NCBI RefSeq assembly: GCF_000613885.1
Contig: NZ_BAJV01000015.1
Location: forward strand, 16,452-80,451
Source: Asaia prunellae JCM 25354
GTDB lineage: Bacteria; Pseudomonadota; Alphaproteobacteria; Acetobacterales; Acetobacteraceae
Direction: 5' to 3'
DNA length: 64,000 bases
The notes under the pieces were generated by a model. The model was not told the DNA's origin, ran no database searches, and saw only the letters and a program-made list of their open reading frames with translations. A program made the position numbers and the translations under genes. Shown here piece by piece: positions 36,633-47,254 of this stretch. The first letter of the stretch is position 1; every line of letters starts with the position of its first letter.

Positions 36633-36661
36633 TAAAAGATGTATTTCACACACATCTTTTA
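36633..36661. promoter_or_regulatory. NsrR operator 1 (hmp side)
   Basis: Arms TAAAAGATGT and ACATCTTTTA are exact inverted repeats with a 9-base spacer. The AAGATG...CATCTT core matches the known NsrR consensus. It ends 11 bases before the hmp ATG and touches its AGGAG site, so bound NsrR would block hmp expression. Confidence 0.85.
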
Positions 36662-36674
36662 GGATGGATGCATG

Positions 36675-36699
36675 AAAGATGCAAATCTGGTACATCTTT
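36675..36699. promoter_or_regulatory. NsrR operator 2 (nsrR side)
   Basis: Arms AAAGATGCA and TACATCTTT (one mismatch) with a 7-base spacer, the same motif as operator 1, centred 40 bases away. It ends three bases before the nsrR ATG, implying autoregulation and a leaderless or very short nsrR mRNA. Confidence 0.75.
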
Positions 36700-36702
36700 T
36701 CC

Positions 36703-37158
36703 ATGCGTCTGACTCTTCATACTGATTACGCCCTGCGCGTGTTGCTTTACCTCGGGCTGAACCAGGAGCGTCGTGTATCAATCCATGAAATTGCCCAACG
36801 CTACGGGATTTCCGAAAACCATCTGGTAAAGATCGTGCATCGGTTGGGGCAGGGCGGGTTTGTGACCACGATGCGTGGGCGTGGTGGGGGATTGGTACTG
36901 GCGCGTTCGCCAGCCGAGATCAATCTGGGGGATCTGGTCCGTTTTACCGAGGAGGATATGGCGCTTGTTGCCTGCTTTCAGACCGGGCAGAGCTGCCTTC
37001 TGACGGGCGCCTGCCGCCTTCAGAATTTGCTGGGTGATGCGCTTGGCGCATTCATGGCCGTGCTGGATGGACGGACACTGGCTGATCTGCTCGCCCCCCC
37101 GGAACGAGCAACCTTGATAAAACGTATGGAGAGCCGGCCCTTTCATGACGCTTCATGA
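36703..37158 (+). CDS. nsrR: Rrf2-family nitric-oxide-sensing repressor NsrR
   Basis: 151 residues from ATG 36703 ('MRLTLHTDYALRVLLYLG'), the standard Rrf2 N-terminus; the longer frame from 36679 runs through the operator. An N-terminal winged helix ('SENHLVKIVHRLGQGGFV') is followed by three cysteines, Cys91, Cys98 and Cys104 ('CFQTGQSCLLTGAC'), the FeS cluster ligands of NsrR. NO nitrosylates the cluster and releases DNA. Divergence from hmp and two matching operators make the assignment firm. There is no Shine-Dalgarno sequence: operator 2 ends three bases before the ATG. Confidence 0.93.
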   Translation: MRLTLHTDYALRVLLYLGLNQERRVSIHEIAQRYGISENHLVKIVHRLGQGGFVTTMRGRGGGLVLARSPAEINLGDLVRFTEEDMALVACFQTGQSCLLTGACRLQNLLGDALGAFMAVLDGRTLADLLAPPERATLIKRMESRPFHDAS

Positions 37159-37326
37159 GGGTTATGCCGATCACTGGTGCAGAGGTGTCGGATCGATATC
37201 CTGCTGAAGGTACGGAAGCAGAATTCTGTTCCGTACCTGATTGTGTCTCAGCGGCTGTTTCGCCATCAACGCATGTGTTGCACAGACATATGCTTTTGTG
37301 GCGAGACTGCTGGTCGGAGAGACAGG

Positions 37327-38333
37327 TCAGAATTCAAGGCAGATTTTGCCGAAATGCTGGTTACTTTCCTGATAGCGAAAGGCTGCCACAATCTCTTCCA
37401 GAGGGAAAGCACGGTCAAGAACCGGGCGGAGTGTGTGGGCATCAAGCGCTCGGATCATGTCAATCTGGTTCTCACGGCTGCCTACCAGTACGCCTTGCAG
37501 GCGGAACTGCTTGATCAGCATCGGTACCAGTTCCAGCTTCGCCGATACACCGCTGAGAATACCGATTGTCCCGATATGCCCGCCGACCCTGACAGCCTCC
37601 ATTGACTGGGCGAGCGAGGCGGCCCCTCCCACTTCGATGATATGATCCACCCCGCGTCCCCCGGTGATTTCCCAAGCGGTGCGTCCCCATTCCGGATTGC
37701 TGCGGTAATTGATGAGGTGATCCGCTCCCAGATCGCGCAGACGCTCAAGTTTTTCGTCACTGGACGAGGTGGCGATGACCGTAGCTCCTGCCATTTTGGC
37801 GAATTGCAGGGCAAAAATGGATACACCACCAGTCCCTTGCACAAGGACGGTACTCGCTGGTGTGATGCAGTCATCAACGAACAAGGACCGCCAGGCAGTC
37901 AGGCCGGCCGTGGTGAGAGTGGCCGATTCAGCATGGCTCCAGTTCTTGGGGGCGTGGGTGAAAGAGGTTGCCGGTGCCGTAACTTCCTCACGGGCATAGC
38001 CATCGATCCCGTCCCCCGGGACAGTTCCGAAACCGATGACTTCCGGGCGTCCCGAAAGCCAGCCTGGAAAGAACGTACTGACGACATGATCACCCGGAGC
38101 AAATCCGCTAACTCCCTCACCGATCTCCAGCACTTCTCCGGCACCATCGGCCATGGGAATGCGAGGCTCGGAGGTCCCCACATGCCACTTACGACTGCAT
38201 AATCGTGATAATTGAGGGATGAGGCATGAATTCGTACCCGGATTTCACCGGGACCAGGGGAACGCGTATCAAGTCGGATAACGGAGGCCTTGTCGAAGCC
38301 CCCGGGCGGAGCGATTACGATAGCGCGTGACAT
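37327..38333 (-). CDS. MDR-superfamily NAD(P)-dependent dehydrogenase/quinone reductase-like (frame broken at 38176-38179)
   Basis: About 335 residues after repair. It has a GroES-like N-terminal part ('PGPGEIRVRIHASSLNYHDYAVVSGMWG') and a Rossmann domain with 'VLVQGTGGVSIFALQFAKMAGATVIATSSS'. Typical zinc-ligand cysteines of alcohol dehydrogenases are not evident, so it looks like the zinc-independent quinone oxidoreductase or crotonyl-reductase-like branch. The frame breaks at a run of four C on the plus strand; a fifth base joins 'SGMWG' to 'TSEPRIPMADGAGEV'. The span is 3n+2. Substrate is unknown. It is convergent with nsrR, 168 bases apart, with no obvious link. Confidence 0.8.
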
Positions 38334-38467
38334 GATAAGAGTAATTCCTTTCTAATTTCGAATTACATCGAAATAGTAAGGAGGATGCCCCTGTGCAAGG
38401 GGGCGGCCCTGTCTCCAGGATGCCGCCTCCCCGATGATTTCTGCAAAACGGGTATTTATTATGTTGT

Positions 38468-39958
38468 TCAGTTCGGTGTCAGGGTACGCCGTACAGCATC
38501 TTGCCAGCCGCGGAGGAGCTCAAGGCGAAGTTGCGGTTCGATCTTTGGTTCGAACAGTCGTTCCTGTTTCCAGATCGTGGCAATTTCCTCGAGCGAGCTC
38601 CAGACACCGGTTGCGAGGCCGGCAAGGAAGGCTGCGCCCAGCGCTGTGGTTTCGAGATCTGATGGACGCTGAACTTTGGCATCAAGAATATTGGCCAGAA
38701 ACTGGGAGAACCAGTCATTGGCCGACATGCCGCCATCGATCCGCAGGGTCTGTGCCTGCATTGCGCCATCTTCGCGCATGGCGTGAGCGAGATCAAAAGT
38801 CTGATAGGCCACTGATTCAAGCGCGGCACGGGCGATATGTGCCTCTGTCGAGCCAAGTGTGAGACCGCAGATAAGTCCCCTTGCCTCGGGGTCCCAATGC
38901 GGTGCGCCAAGTCCCACAAAACCAGGCACCATATAGACACCGTGACTATCCGGCACACGTGTTGCCATATCGTCGGTCTGGGATGCGTGGGTGATGAGAT
39001 GCAGTCCGTCACGGAGCCATTTGATGGCGGCTCCGGCCACAAAGATTGATCCTTCAAGAGCGTAGATCGTCTTGCCGTTGATGCGATAGGCAATGGTTGT
39101 CAGCAGACGATGAGTCGAAGTGACAGGCTTGTCGCCTGTATTGAGCAGCATGAAGCAGCCCGTGCCATAGGTGGCTTTTGCCATACCGGGCTCGAAGCAG
39201 GCCTGACCAACGAGGGCCGCGTGCTGATCGCCTGCCATGCCGCCGATCGGAACAGGCTGGCCGAAAAGTTCCGGCGCTGTCATGCCGAGCTGACCGCTGT
39301 TATCGCAAATCTTCGGCAGAAGGGCCGCGGGCACGCGGAAGAGAGCAAGCAGCTCGGGATCCCATTCCTGAGTATGGATATTGAACAGGGCTGTACGACT
39401 GGCATTGGTTACGTCGGTTGCATGAACCGTTCCCCCGGTGAGCCGCCAGAGAAGGAAGCTGTCGATCGTACCCATGGCGAGTTCGCCAGCCTCGGCGCGT
39501 TCACGCAGTCCGTCGATATTATCGAGTAGCCAGGTAATCTTGCTCGCAGAAAAATAGGGGTCGAGCAGCAGGCCGGTTCTCGATCGTACGAGTTCTTCTG
39601 CACCATCGCGTTTCAGTTCGGCACAGAAGGCGGCTGTCCGACGGTCCTGCCAGACGATGGCGCGGTGTACGGGTTTGCCTGTGGTGCGGTCCCATAGAAC
39701 AACCGTCTCACGCTGGCTCGTGATGCCCAGTCCGGCGATTTTTTCCACGCCACCGGCTTCTGCAATGGCTTCGCGTGCTGTGGTGAGGGCATCGCTCCAG
39801 ATATCCTCTACATCGTGCTCGACCCAGCCCGGATTGGGGTAATGCTGGGTGAATTCACGGCGTGACAGTGAAAGGGTCTTTGCCTTGTTGTCGAAGACGA
39901 TGCTGCGCGTCGAGGTCGTGCCCTGATCTATGGCGAGGATATGGGTCTTCTTGGTCAT
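38468..39958 (-). CDS. glpK: Glycerol kinase
   Basis: 496 residues, FGGY carbohydrate kinase. The start is ATG 39958 ('[18 protein letters not shown]'), eight bases after AAGGAG; the longer frame to 40081 has no family support. Visible are the ATP phosphate-binding '[13 protein letters not shown]', the glycerol-binding '[27 protein letters not shown]'-type region, '[13 protein letters not shown]' and '[11 protein letters not shown]'-like segments. It phosphorylates glycerol to sn-glycerol 3-phosphate in the cytosol, directly downstream of glpF and glpD, so entry, phosphorylation and oxidation are encoded together. No frame damage. Confidence 0.96.
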   Translation of the reverse strand: MTKKTHILAIDQGTTSTRSIVFDNKAKTLSLSRREFTQHYPNPGWVEHDVEDIWSDALTTAREAIAEAGGVEKIAGLGITSQRETVVLWDRTTGKPVHRAIVWQDRRTAAFCAELKRDGAEELVRSRTGLLLDPYFSASKITWLLDNIDGLRERAEAGELAMGTIDSFLLWRLTGGTVHATDVTNASRTALFNIHTQEWDPELLALFRVPAALLPKICDNSGQLGMTAPELFGQPVPIGGMAGDQHAALVGQACFEPGMAKATYGTGCFMLLNTGDKPVTSTHRLLTTIAYRINGKTIYALEGSIFVAGAAIKWLRDGLHLITHASQTDDMATRVPDSHGVYMVPGFVGLGAPHWDPEARGLICGLTLGSTEAHIARAALESVAYQTFDLAHAMREDGAMQAQTLRIDGGMSANDWFSQFLANILDAKVQRPSDLETTALGAAFLAGLATGVWSSLEEIATIWKQERLFEPKIEPQLRLELLRGWQDAVRRTLTPN

Positions 39959-40031
39959 CGGGTAAACTCCTTCTGGCATCGGATGGATGCGCAGGGAAAC
40001 TGAGGCAAGCGAGGAATAAGGACGGATCGGT

Positions 40032-40920
40032 TCAGGGAGCTGGGCTTGCACCACTTCCCGGAATATAGGCGGGTTCTCCACCTGTCAGGGCTGAGGGCGC
40101 ATGCTCTGTTGCGACAACAGATGGCTTGTCGGCTGTGTAATTCGGCATGAACGGGCGTAGGGTGAACTGATAGATACCCGCGCCAACCACACCGCCTACC
40201 AGCGGGCCGGCAATGGGAACCCACCAGTAATGTTCAGGAGAGGGGAAAGCTGAAGCCCCCCAGCCAGCGAAATAAGCAAATGTGCGTGGTCCGAAATCGC
40301 GCGCCGGGTTGATGGCCCAGGCATCGAGAAAGCCGGAGGAGGCGCCGATAATGGCAACCAGAAGCCCGATGATGAGAGCTCCGGAATTCGCCTGTGGTGC
40401 CATGGTATTGTACTGGCAGGTAATCGCGAAGATTCCGAAAACCAGAACGCCGGTCAGCACGATCTGCACCACGAAGGAGTGCATGGCAGTCACGGCAAGT
40501 CCGGGGTGGGTAAAGAAGACACCGGCTGCCCCGCCATCTCCTGCACGGGTGAGATGATGAGTCATGTTGTAGTGATCAATGACGGGATGGAAATTGAGAT
40601 AGACGATTGCTGCTCCGGCAATGCCGCCAAGCACTTGTGCGACCCAGTAGCAGAACCTTTTTCCACGAAAATCCGCGATAAAGGGCGAGCGCCAGGGTGA
40701 CGGCCGGATTGGCATGTGTGCCGCTGACAGCGCCTGTGGCATAAATGGCGATCGTGACGCCAAGTCCCCAGACAATGGCGACGCCCCAGTAGGCGTTCTG
40801 ATAGGGGTTGGGATCATACAGCACGATCATGGCTGCGACGCTGTCGCCGAAAATGATGATGATCATGACCGCAATAAATTCGGCAATAAGCTCGCCGAGA
40901 TAGCGTTTTCTTTCTGACAT
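40032..40920 (-). CDS. glpF: Glycerol facilitator, aquaglyceroporin (frame broken near 40658)
   Basis: About 296 residues, MIP family, six membrane segments and two NPA loops: '[13 protein letters not shown]' in the first half and '[14 protein letters not shown]' in the second, the latter with the Asp after NPAR typical of glycerol channels. The C-terminal tail of about 40 residues is longer than in E. coli. The frame breaks after 'RGFSWK'. Here the total is 3n+1, so either one base is extra or two are missing; two missing T would give '[13 protein letters not shown]', which fits family spacing best. It lies between glpD and glpK in one operon and lets glycerol diffuse in. Confidence 0.9.
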
Positions 40921-40964
40921 GAGAGTCTGTCCGTCAGCCAGAGTGGGGGGAGGGAGAAGAGAGA

Positions 40965-42554
40965 TCAGATGATCTCTGTTACGGATTCAGATCTGTCATC
41001 CGGCGCATTGTGGTGAAGGCGGCGGGTAATGTAATCTTCCAGCCTTGAGATATCTTCGTCAGTAAAACGAAGGCCAAGTTTCGAGCGTCGCCATAATATA
41101 TCCTGGGCATTGCGTGCCCATTCATGGTCTATGAGGTAATCGACTTCACGTTCGTAAAGGTCGGCACCGAGCAATGCTCCCAGGGACGCATGCTCACTTC
41201 CTGTTTGTTTGGACAGGATATGTGTTTCAGCCAGTGTGCCGTAGTTGCGCACCAGTCTTGTTGCCGTCTCTGTCGATAGACCGGGAATGTGGCGCAGGAG
41301 TGAAGCCACGAGCTTGCTGAATTCGGAGCGTTTGAAATCACCTCCTGGTAATGGAGAGTCCGCTGTCCAGGATACAAGGCTCAGGCCCTTGAGGTGAGGA
41401 GCAAGTTTTTCGAGTGCGTGCTCGGCAAGTTTGCGATAGGTCGTGATCTTGCCGCCAAAAACCGAGAGAACTGGTGCGGCACTGTGGTCAAGATCAAGAC
41501 GGTAATCACGGGTGACTGCCGAGGCATTGCCAGAGTGATCATCATAGAGCGGCCTTACACCGGAATAGCTCCAGACGACGTCATCAGGGGTCAGGCTGCG
41601 TTTGAAGTAACGGTTTACGCTTTCGCAAAGATACGAAATCTCGTCCTTGCTTATCGTCACTGAATTCGCGTCCTGATCCCACGGGATATCGGTTGTGCCA
41701 ATCAGGGTGAAGTCTTTTTCATAGGGAATGGCAAAGACGATACGACGATCCGGATTCTGCAGGATATAGGCCTGCTCGGTGTCGAACTGCTTTGGCACGA
41801 CGATATGGCTGCCTTTGACCAGGCGTACGTGGTTGCGGCTATCGATCGAAAGTCTGTCCTTGAGCAGTTCTGCTACCCAGGGACCAGCAGCATTGATTAC
41901 GGCGCGCGCGAATACCTGGCGCGTTTCACCGGTCGTCGTGTCTTCCAGTGTTGCGACCCAGTGGTCGGGATGACGTTCGGCATTTACCAGCCTGGTGCGT
42001 GTGCAGATTTCAGCGCCGCGTCGGGCAGCGTCCTGGGCGTTCAGGGCAACAAGGCGGCTATCCTGCACCCAGCCATCGGAATATTCGAAACCACGCACAT
42101 AATCGGGGCGCAACACACGGCCTGCGGCCTCGTCTTGCAGTCGCAGACTGCGCGTCTTGGGCAAAGTCATGCTGCGGCATAGATTGTCGTAGAGAAACAG
42201 GCCGGTACGCAGCAGCCAGGCAGGGCGCAGCATGGCCGAATGCGGCAGGATGAAACGCATTGGCCAGATGATGTGCGGGGCAATATTCAGAAGACGTTCG
42301 CGTTCGTTCAACGCTTCCCGCACGAGGCGGAATTCATAGTATTCGAGATAACGTAATCCGCCATGGATAAGCTTGGTGCTGGCTGAAGAGGTGTGGCTGG
42401 CCAGATCGTCTTTCTCGACCAGTAACACTTTCAGACCGCGACCCGTAGCATCGCGGGCAATACCGGTCCCGTTGATCCCGCCGCCGACAATGAGAAGATC
42501 ATGGATTGGCCCGTCTGAAGACCGTGGCAGGCCAGAAGGGGATAGAGTCGTCAT
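40965..42554 (-). CDS. glpD: Aerobic glycerol-3-phosphate dehydrogenase
   Basis: 529 residues. FAD motif '[21 protein letters not shown]' near the N-terminus, followed by '[17 protein letters not shown]', the GlpD hallmark, and '[17 protein letters not shown]' before the C-terminal helical cap. It oxidises glycerol 3-phosphate to dihydroxyacetone phosphate at the inner membrane and feeds electrons to quinone. First gene after glpR and its operators, followed 44 bases later by glpF. In acetic acid bacteria this is the cytosolic glycerol route alongside periplasmic glycerol oxidation. Confidence 0.96.
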   Translation of the reverse strand: MTTLSPSGLPRSSDGPIHDLLIVGGGINGTGIARDATGRGLKVLLVEKDDLASHTSSASTKLIHGGLRYLEYYEFRLVREALNERERLLNIAPHIIWPMRFILPHSAMLRPAWLLRTGLFLYDNLCRSMTLPKTRSLRLQDEAAGRVLRPDYVRGFEYSDGWVQDSRLVALNAQDAARRGAEICTRTRLVNAERHPDHWVATLEDTTTGETRQVFARAVINAAGPWVAELLKDRLSIDSRNHVRLVKGSHIVVPKQFDTEQAYILQNPDRRIVFAIPYEKDFTLIGTTDIPWDQDANSVTISKDEISYLCESVNRYFKRSLTPDDVVWSYSGVRPLYDDHSGNASAVTRDYRLDLDHSAAPVLSVFGGKITTYRKLAEHALEKLAPHLKGLSLVSWTADSPLPGGDFKRSEFSKLVASLLRHIPGLSTETATRLVRNYGTLAETHILSKQTGSEHASLGALLGADLYEREVDYLIDHEWARNAQDILWRRSKLGLRFTDEDISRLEDYITRRLHHNAPDDRSESVTEII

Positions 42555-42601
42555 GACAGGAACCTTCGGTAAAAGCGACTACGAAGGCATCAATAGAACA
42601 C

Positions 42602-42652
42602 AAACGAATAAAAACGAACAGAAATTGTTATGAATAACGATTTCGTGTTATT
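42602..42652. promoter_or_regulatory. Probable GlpR operators upstream of glpD
   Basis: Two direct repeats, AAACGAATA (42602-42610) and AAACGAACA (42612-42620), are spaced by one helical turn (10 bp). They are followed by an inverted repeat AATAAC-8-GTTATT (42633-42652) whose spacer contains TTTCGT, the same core on the other strand. DeoR-family GlpR proteins bind such TTCG-core repeats. The block lies between the glpR stop and the glpD ATG, so it would control the glpDFK transcript. Confidence 0.6.
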
Positions 42653-42661
42653 GTTTTGCGA

Positions 42662-43441
42662 TCAAGAGCTCTCAATCACGTGAAGTGTAACATTTTTTGT
42701 CTCAAGCTGTGTTCGGAATTCTGCGGAAGGAAGGCGGTCAGTGACGAAATCGTCGATCATCGTGAGATCTCCCACCCGGCCGACAGGCTTGCGCGTGAAC
42801 TTCGTATGATCGGCGAGCAGGATGACCCGTCGGGCATGACGCATGATCGCCCGGGCGCACTGGATTTCGTCGAGGTCAAAGTCGAGCAGGGTACCGTCTT
42901 CTTCAATCCCGCTTATACCGATCACACCGAAATCAGCGCGGAATCCCGAGAGCGATTCCGTTGCACCCGCGCCGATGATCCCGCCATCCTGTGGGCGCAC
43001 GAGACCCCCGGCCAGAACGGTGCGAAAATCGCGTCTTGGCGAGAGGGCTACGGCAACGTGCAGGTTGTTGGTGATGATATGGAGGTCGCGATGACCCGTC
43101 AGGGCGCGCGCGAAAGCTTCTGTCGTGGTGCCGATATTGATGAAGAGCGAACTGCCGTCAGGGATAAGCGCGGCGGCGCAGGCGCCAATGGCATCTTTCG
43201 CCCTGGAATGAAGGGTCTGTCTCTCGCCATAGGCAATGTTTTCGGTTGAGGAACTTGGACTGGCGCCACCGTGATAACGGGCGACATGGCCGGTTTCTGC
43301 CAGCGCGTTGAGGTCGCGTCGTATTGTTTGCACCGTGACACCCAGTCGCTGGGCGAGGTCTTCATTGGACATGAAGCCATGGGCCTGCACGAGGGCGACG
43401 ATCTGTCTGTGACGGGGCGTGTTAAGCGTTTCATGCATCAT
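42662..43441 (-). CDS. glpR: DeoR-family transcriptional repressor of glycerol genes
   Basis: 259 residues from ATG 43441 (or the adjacent 43438). An N-terminal helix-turn-helix ('[27 protein letters not shown]') with the DeoR signature is followed by a sugar-phosphate-binding domain ('[15 protein letters not shown]', '[12 protein letters not shown]', '[21 protein letters not shown]'). GlpR binds its operators until glycerol 3-phosphate releases it. The longer frame back to 43630 overlaps the uvrB start and lacks family support. Placement just upstream of glpD makes the glycerol role very likely. Confidence 0.9.
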   Translation of the reverse strand: MMHETLNTPRHRQIVALVQAHGFMSNEDLAQRLGVTVQTIRRDLNALAETGHVARYHGGASPSSSTENIAYGERQTLHSRAKDAIGACAAALIPDGSSLFINIGTTTEAFARALTGHRDLHIITNNLHVAVALSPRRDFRTVLAGGLVRPQDGGIIGAGATESLSGFRADFGVIGISGIEEDGTLLDFDLDEIQCARAIMRHARRVILLADHTKFTRKPVGRVGDLTMIDDFVTDRLPSAEFRTQLETKNVTLHVIESS

Positions 43442-43520
43442 GAACCCCTGTCTGTCATGGGGCGTTGAGGCCTTCAATACCGTACTTGCGACAATGCGAT
43501 TGAAAGCCCATTTCCACACC

Positions 43521-45736
43521 ATGGCGACAGCGACACGATCCACGATGGAAGCAATCCCCGAGCACAGGCTTGTGGGATTCAGGCCCGAGCGCCAGCCGGT
43601 GAAGGAAAAGCTTCGCCGTATGGTGGTCAAATCTGATTACGAGCCCGCCGGCGATCAGCCAACGGCGATTACTACTCTGGTACAGGGTGTGGCAGACGGC
43701 GAAGTCGATCAGGTTCTGCTGGGGGTAACAGGTTCAGGCAAGACGTTTACCATGCGAAGGTCATCGAAGCGACCCAGAAGCCGACCCTGATTCTTGCGCC
43801 TAACAAGACACTGGCAGCCCAGCTTTACGGGGAAATGAAGCAGTTCTTCCCTGATAATGCGGTCGAGTATTTCGTATCCTATTACGATTACTATCAGCCA
43901 GAGGCCTATGTGCCGCGCTCTGACACCTATATCGAGAAGGACAGTCAGATTAACGAGCAGATCGATCGTATGCGCCATGCTGCGACCCAGGCACTGCTCG
44001 AACGAAATGATGTGATCATCGTGGCTTCAGTATCCTGCATCTACGGTATCGGTTCGGTCGAAACCTATTCGCGCATGGTGGTCAAGCTCGAAGCAGGCGG
44101 CAGCATTGATCGCGATCGTCTGATCAAGGCACTTGTCGAGCTGCAATATCGACGCAACGACGCGTCATTCGAACGTGGCACGTTTCGTGTGCGCGGCGAG
44201 CAGATCGACATTTTTCCTGTGCAGAACGAAGATCGCGCCTGGCGTGTTTCGCTTTTCGGCGATGAGATCGAGGCTATTACCGAATTCGATCCGCTCACGG
44301 GCAACAAGACCGCTGATCTGTCGGAAATCAGTGTCTATGCCAATTCGCACTATGTGACACCGCGCCCGACGCTCAACCAGGCCATGATCGGTATCAAGGC
44401 AGAGCTTCGCCAGCGTCTGGAAGAGCTCAACGCGGCAGGAAAACTGCTTGAAGCCGAACGTTTGCAGCAACGTACCATCTTCGATCTGGAAATGATCGAG
44501 ACAACAGGCGCCTGCAAGGGGATCGAGAATTATTCACGCTATCTCTCCGGACGAGGTCCTGGCGATCCGCCTCCGACATTGTTCGAATATCTTCCGGAAG
44601 ATGCATTACTCATTGTGGATGAGAGCCATGTTACCGTGCCGCAGATTGGCGGCATGGCTCGTGGTGACTATGCCCGCAAATCGGTTCTTGCAGAATACGG
44701 CTTCCGTCTGCCCTCCTGTCTCGATAACCGCCCGCTCAAATTCGAGGAATGGGAAGCGCTTCGCCCCCAGAGCCTGTTCGTCTCCGCAACGCCGGGGCCA
44801 TGGGAGATGGAACGTACCGGTGGCGTATTTGCCGAACAGATTATCCGCCCGACCGGGCTGATTGATCCTGTGACGATCGTGCGCCCGGTCGAAGGGCAGG
44901 TGGATGACCTGCTGGCTGAAGCGCGCGATACAATCAGCACCGGCGGTCGAGTGCTGGTCACGACGCTGACCAAGCGCATGGCCGAGGATCTGACAGAATA
45001 TCTTGGCGAGGCCGGGATCAAGGTCCGGTATCTGCATTCCGATGTGGATACGCTGGAGCGTATCGAGATTATCCGTGATCTGCGTCTGGGTGCATTCGAT
45101 GTGCTGGTCGGGATCAACCTGCTGCGCGAAGGGCTGGATATTCCGGAATGTGCGCTTGTGGCCATTCTCGATGCTGACAAGGAAGGTTTTCTGCGAAGCC
45201 GTACATCTCTGATCCAGACTATCGGGCGCGCAGCGCGTAACGTCGATGGGCGTGTTCTGCTTTATGCAGATAAAATGACCGGTTCGCTGGAATTCGCGAT
45301 TGACGAGACGGCACGACGTCGTGCCCGGCAGATTGCCTATAACGAAGCGCATGGCATTACTCCCCAGACGGTACGGTCGCGTATTGGCGATGCACTGTCT
45401 TCGGTATTCGAACAGGATTATGTCACAGTCGGCCCCGATGCTGCGGGTGATACGCAGGAATTCGTCGGTAAATCGCTTGGTGCCTCGATTCAGGATCTCG
45501 AGAAACGTATGCGAGAAGCCGCAGGCAATCTCGACTTCGAGCAGGCGGCACGGCTGCGTGACGAGATCAAGCGGCTTGAGGCGATTGATCTCGGGCTTGA
45601 GCCGCCCCCCTTGCCGAGTTCGACAGCCGGGCGTAGCTCTTTCAAAAGCAAGGACAAGACACCCCGTCCGCTTGGTCCGGGCGGTGGGGGCTATGACCCC
45701 GCAAAGAAGCGGGGCGGCAGGAGGAAGCCAGGATGA
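43521..45736 (+). CDS. uvrB: UvrABC system protein B (frame broken at 43754)
   Basis: About 738 residues after repair. Motifs: Walker A '[11 protein letters not shown]', '[17 protein letters not shown]', the damage-probing hairpin region '[21 protein letters not shown]', '[12 protein letters not shown]', helicase motif VI 'QTIGRAARN', and the C-terminal UVR motif '[21 protein letters not shown]', plus a Gly/Lys-rich tail. The frame breaks right after Walker A: one extra G at 43754 changes '[10 protein letters not shown]' to '[22 protein letters not shown]'. The span is 3n+2. The start is probably ATG 43521; 43545 is also possible. It verifies DNA damage and loads UvrC in excision repair. Divergent from glpR. 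Confidence 0.93.
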
Positions 45737-46626
45737 TCGAGCTCAAACTGGGTGAAGCCCATCTCGGGTTGTTGCCTGCTCTTGGCAGCAGCATTGCCTT
45801 CTGGCGTCTGCGTAATCGTGATCTTCTGGTCCCGACAGCCGATCCCAATCTTGCGGCACAGAAAAACACGCCAGTGGCAGGTTATCCGCTTGTGCCGTTT
45901 TCGAACCGCATTGGGGGAGGACGTTTCACCTTTGAGGGGGTAGATTATACCCTGACCCGGAATTTTGGCGCTGAAGACAATGCCATCCACGGCAACGGAT
46001 GGGAGCGTGAGTGGCAGGTTGCCCAACATGATGCGGAACGGGCGATTTTCTATCTCGATCATGATCCAGCCAAAGGAGATGATCCGGCGCAATGGCCTTT
46101 CGCCTATCGCTGCGTTCTCTCTTTCATCCTGCACCGCGACGGGTTGAGTGTGGAAATGCTGGTCGCCAATCGCGACAGTCGATCACAGCCTGTCGGTCTG
46201 GGTTTTCATCCCTTCTTCGCACGCAGCGATGACATGACATTGCAGTTTGTAGCCAGCTCGGTCTGGGAGAATGGGGCAGACATGCTCCCCGTTATGCAGA
46301 AACCCTGCGAAGGAGAGAGAGATTTTTCTGCCGCCCGTCCTGTTGGCAATACCCGCCTGGATAATTGTTTTGCTGGCTGGGGTGGCAAAACGCGTCTTGC
46401 CTATCCGTTGGCCGGTTATGAGATGACAATCGAGGCGGATCCGGTCTTTCAGCATCTGGTCGTCTTTACTGCACCGGAAAAGCCTTTTGTGGCGGTGGAA
46501 GCCGTGTCGAACATGAATAACGGTGTCAATCATCCCGATCTGCTCGAAAACGGGGTTCATGTTCTCGCGCCAGGGAACACTGTTTCCGGCACGATCCACT
46601 ACAAGCTGAAAGAACTTCGTGGCTGA
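45733..46626 (+). CDS. Aldose 1-epimerase family protein
   Basis: 297 residues, all-beta galactose-mutarotase-like fold. The catalytic His pair lies in '[13 protein letters not shown]' and 'LGFHPFFAR', and the catalytic Glu probably in '[16 protein letters not shown]'. '[16 protein letters not shown]' is the conserved N-terminal substrate loop. It interconverts alpha and beta anomers of hexoses. The subgroup resembles short proteobacterial GalM-like proteins rather than true GalM, so I give no symbol. The ATG overlaps the uvrB stop by four bases, and its end overlaps greB, so the three are likely co-transcribed. Confidence 0.85.
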   Translation: MIELKLGEAHLGLLPALGSSIAFWRLRNRDLLVPTADPNLAAQKNTPVAGYPLVPFSNRIGGGRFTFEGVDYTLTRNFGAEDNAIHGNGWEREWQVAQHDAERAIFYLDHDPAKGDDPAQWPFAYRCVLSFILHRDGLSVEMLVANRDSRSQPVGLGFHPFFARSDDMTLQFVASSVWENGADMLPVMQKPCEGERDFSAARPVGNTRLDNCFAGWGGKTRLAYPLAGYEMTIEADPVFQHLVVFTAPEKPFVAVEAVSNMNNGVNHPDLLENGVHVLAPGNTVSGTIHYKLKELRG

Positions 46627-47112
46627 GTCGCTGAAAAACACACTGTCGCACTATCTGACGCCTCAGGGGGCGGCACGGATGCGAGAGGAGTTGCGCGAAT
46701 TGATGCAGGTGGAGCGGCCCAAAATTGTCGAGATCGTTTCTTGGGCCGCGGGTAATGGGGACCGGTCCGAAAATGGCGATTACCTTTATGGCAAACGCCG
46801 TTTGCGCGAGATTGACCGTCGGGCCCGCTTTCTGAGCAAGCGTCTCGAACATGCCCTGGTGGTCGATCCTGCAGCGCAGACCGCCCGTGATCGTGTTTTT
46901 TTTGGCGCCCGCGTTTCCTATATCGATGAAGAAGATATCAGCCATGATGTCACGATTGTTGGTTGTGACGAGGCCGATATGACGCGAGGCGAAATCAGTC
47001 TGGTTTCCCCCGTTGCCCGTGCCTGATGCGCGCGCGCGTGGGAGATGAGGTGAGTCTTCAGACCCCGGGTGGTCCTGTAATGCTCGAAATCCTTTCTATT
47101 ACCTATCCCTGA
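46619..47112 (+). CDS. greB: Transcription elongation factor GreB (frame broken near 47022)
   Basis: About 165 residues after repair. The N-terminal coiled coil carries 'NGDRSENGDYLYGKRRLREIDRRARFLSKRLE', the GreB-type wording with acidic tip residues that reach the RNA polymerase active site and trigger cleavage of backtracked RNA. As written the protein ends at 'SPVARA', but one extra base near 47022 continues 'ARALMRARVGDEVSLQTPGG' to 'SITYP' and a TGA at 47112, exactly the usual GreA/B C-terminal FKBP-like domain. The span is 3n+2. It starts with GTG 46619 inside the epimerase gene. Confidence 0.9.
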
Positions 47113-47254
47113 AGCATCAGCAGAATTGCTGTCAGGCGCGTTTGTTTGAAACCGGGTCTCGCTCTGTTAGAGCAGTAAGAGATGGCCCGCTCAGATCATG
47201 AGTTGTGGAGATGATCCCCCGGCCGGGGTGTTCAGGATCGAAAGGACAGAGCCG

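Noticed and set aside
43734..43835. Programmed frameshift in uvrB
   Set aside because: No slippery heptamer or downstream structure, and the same kind of break occurs in many unrelated genes here.
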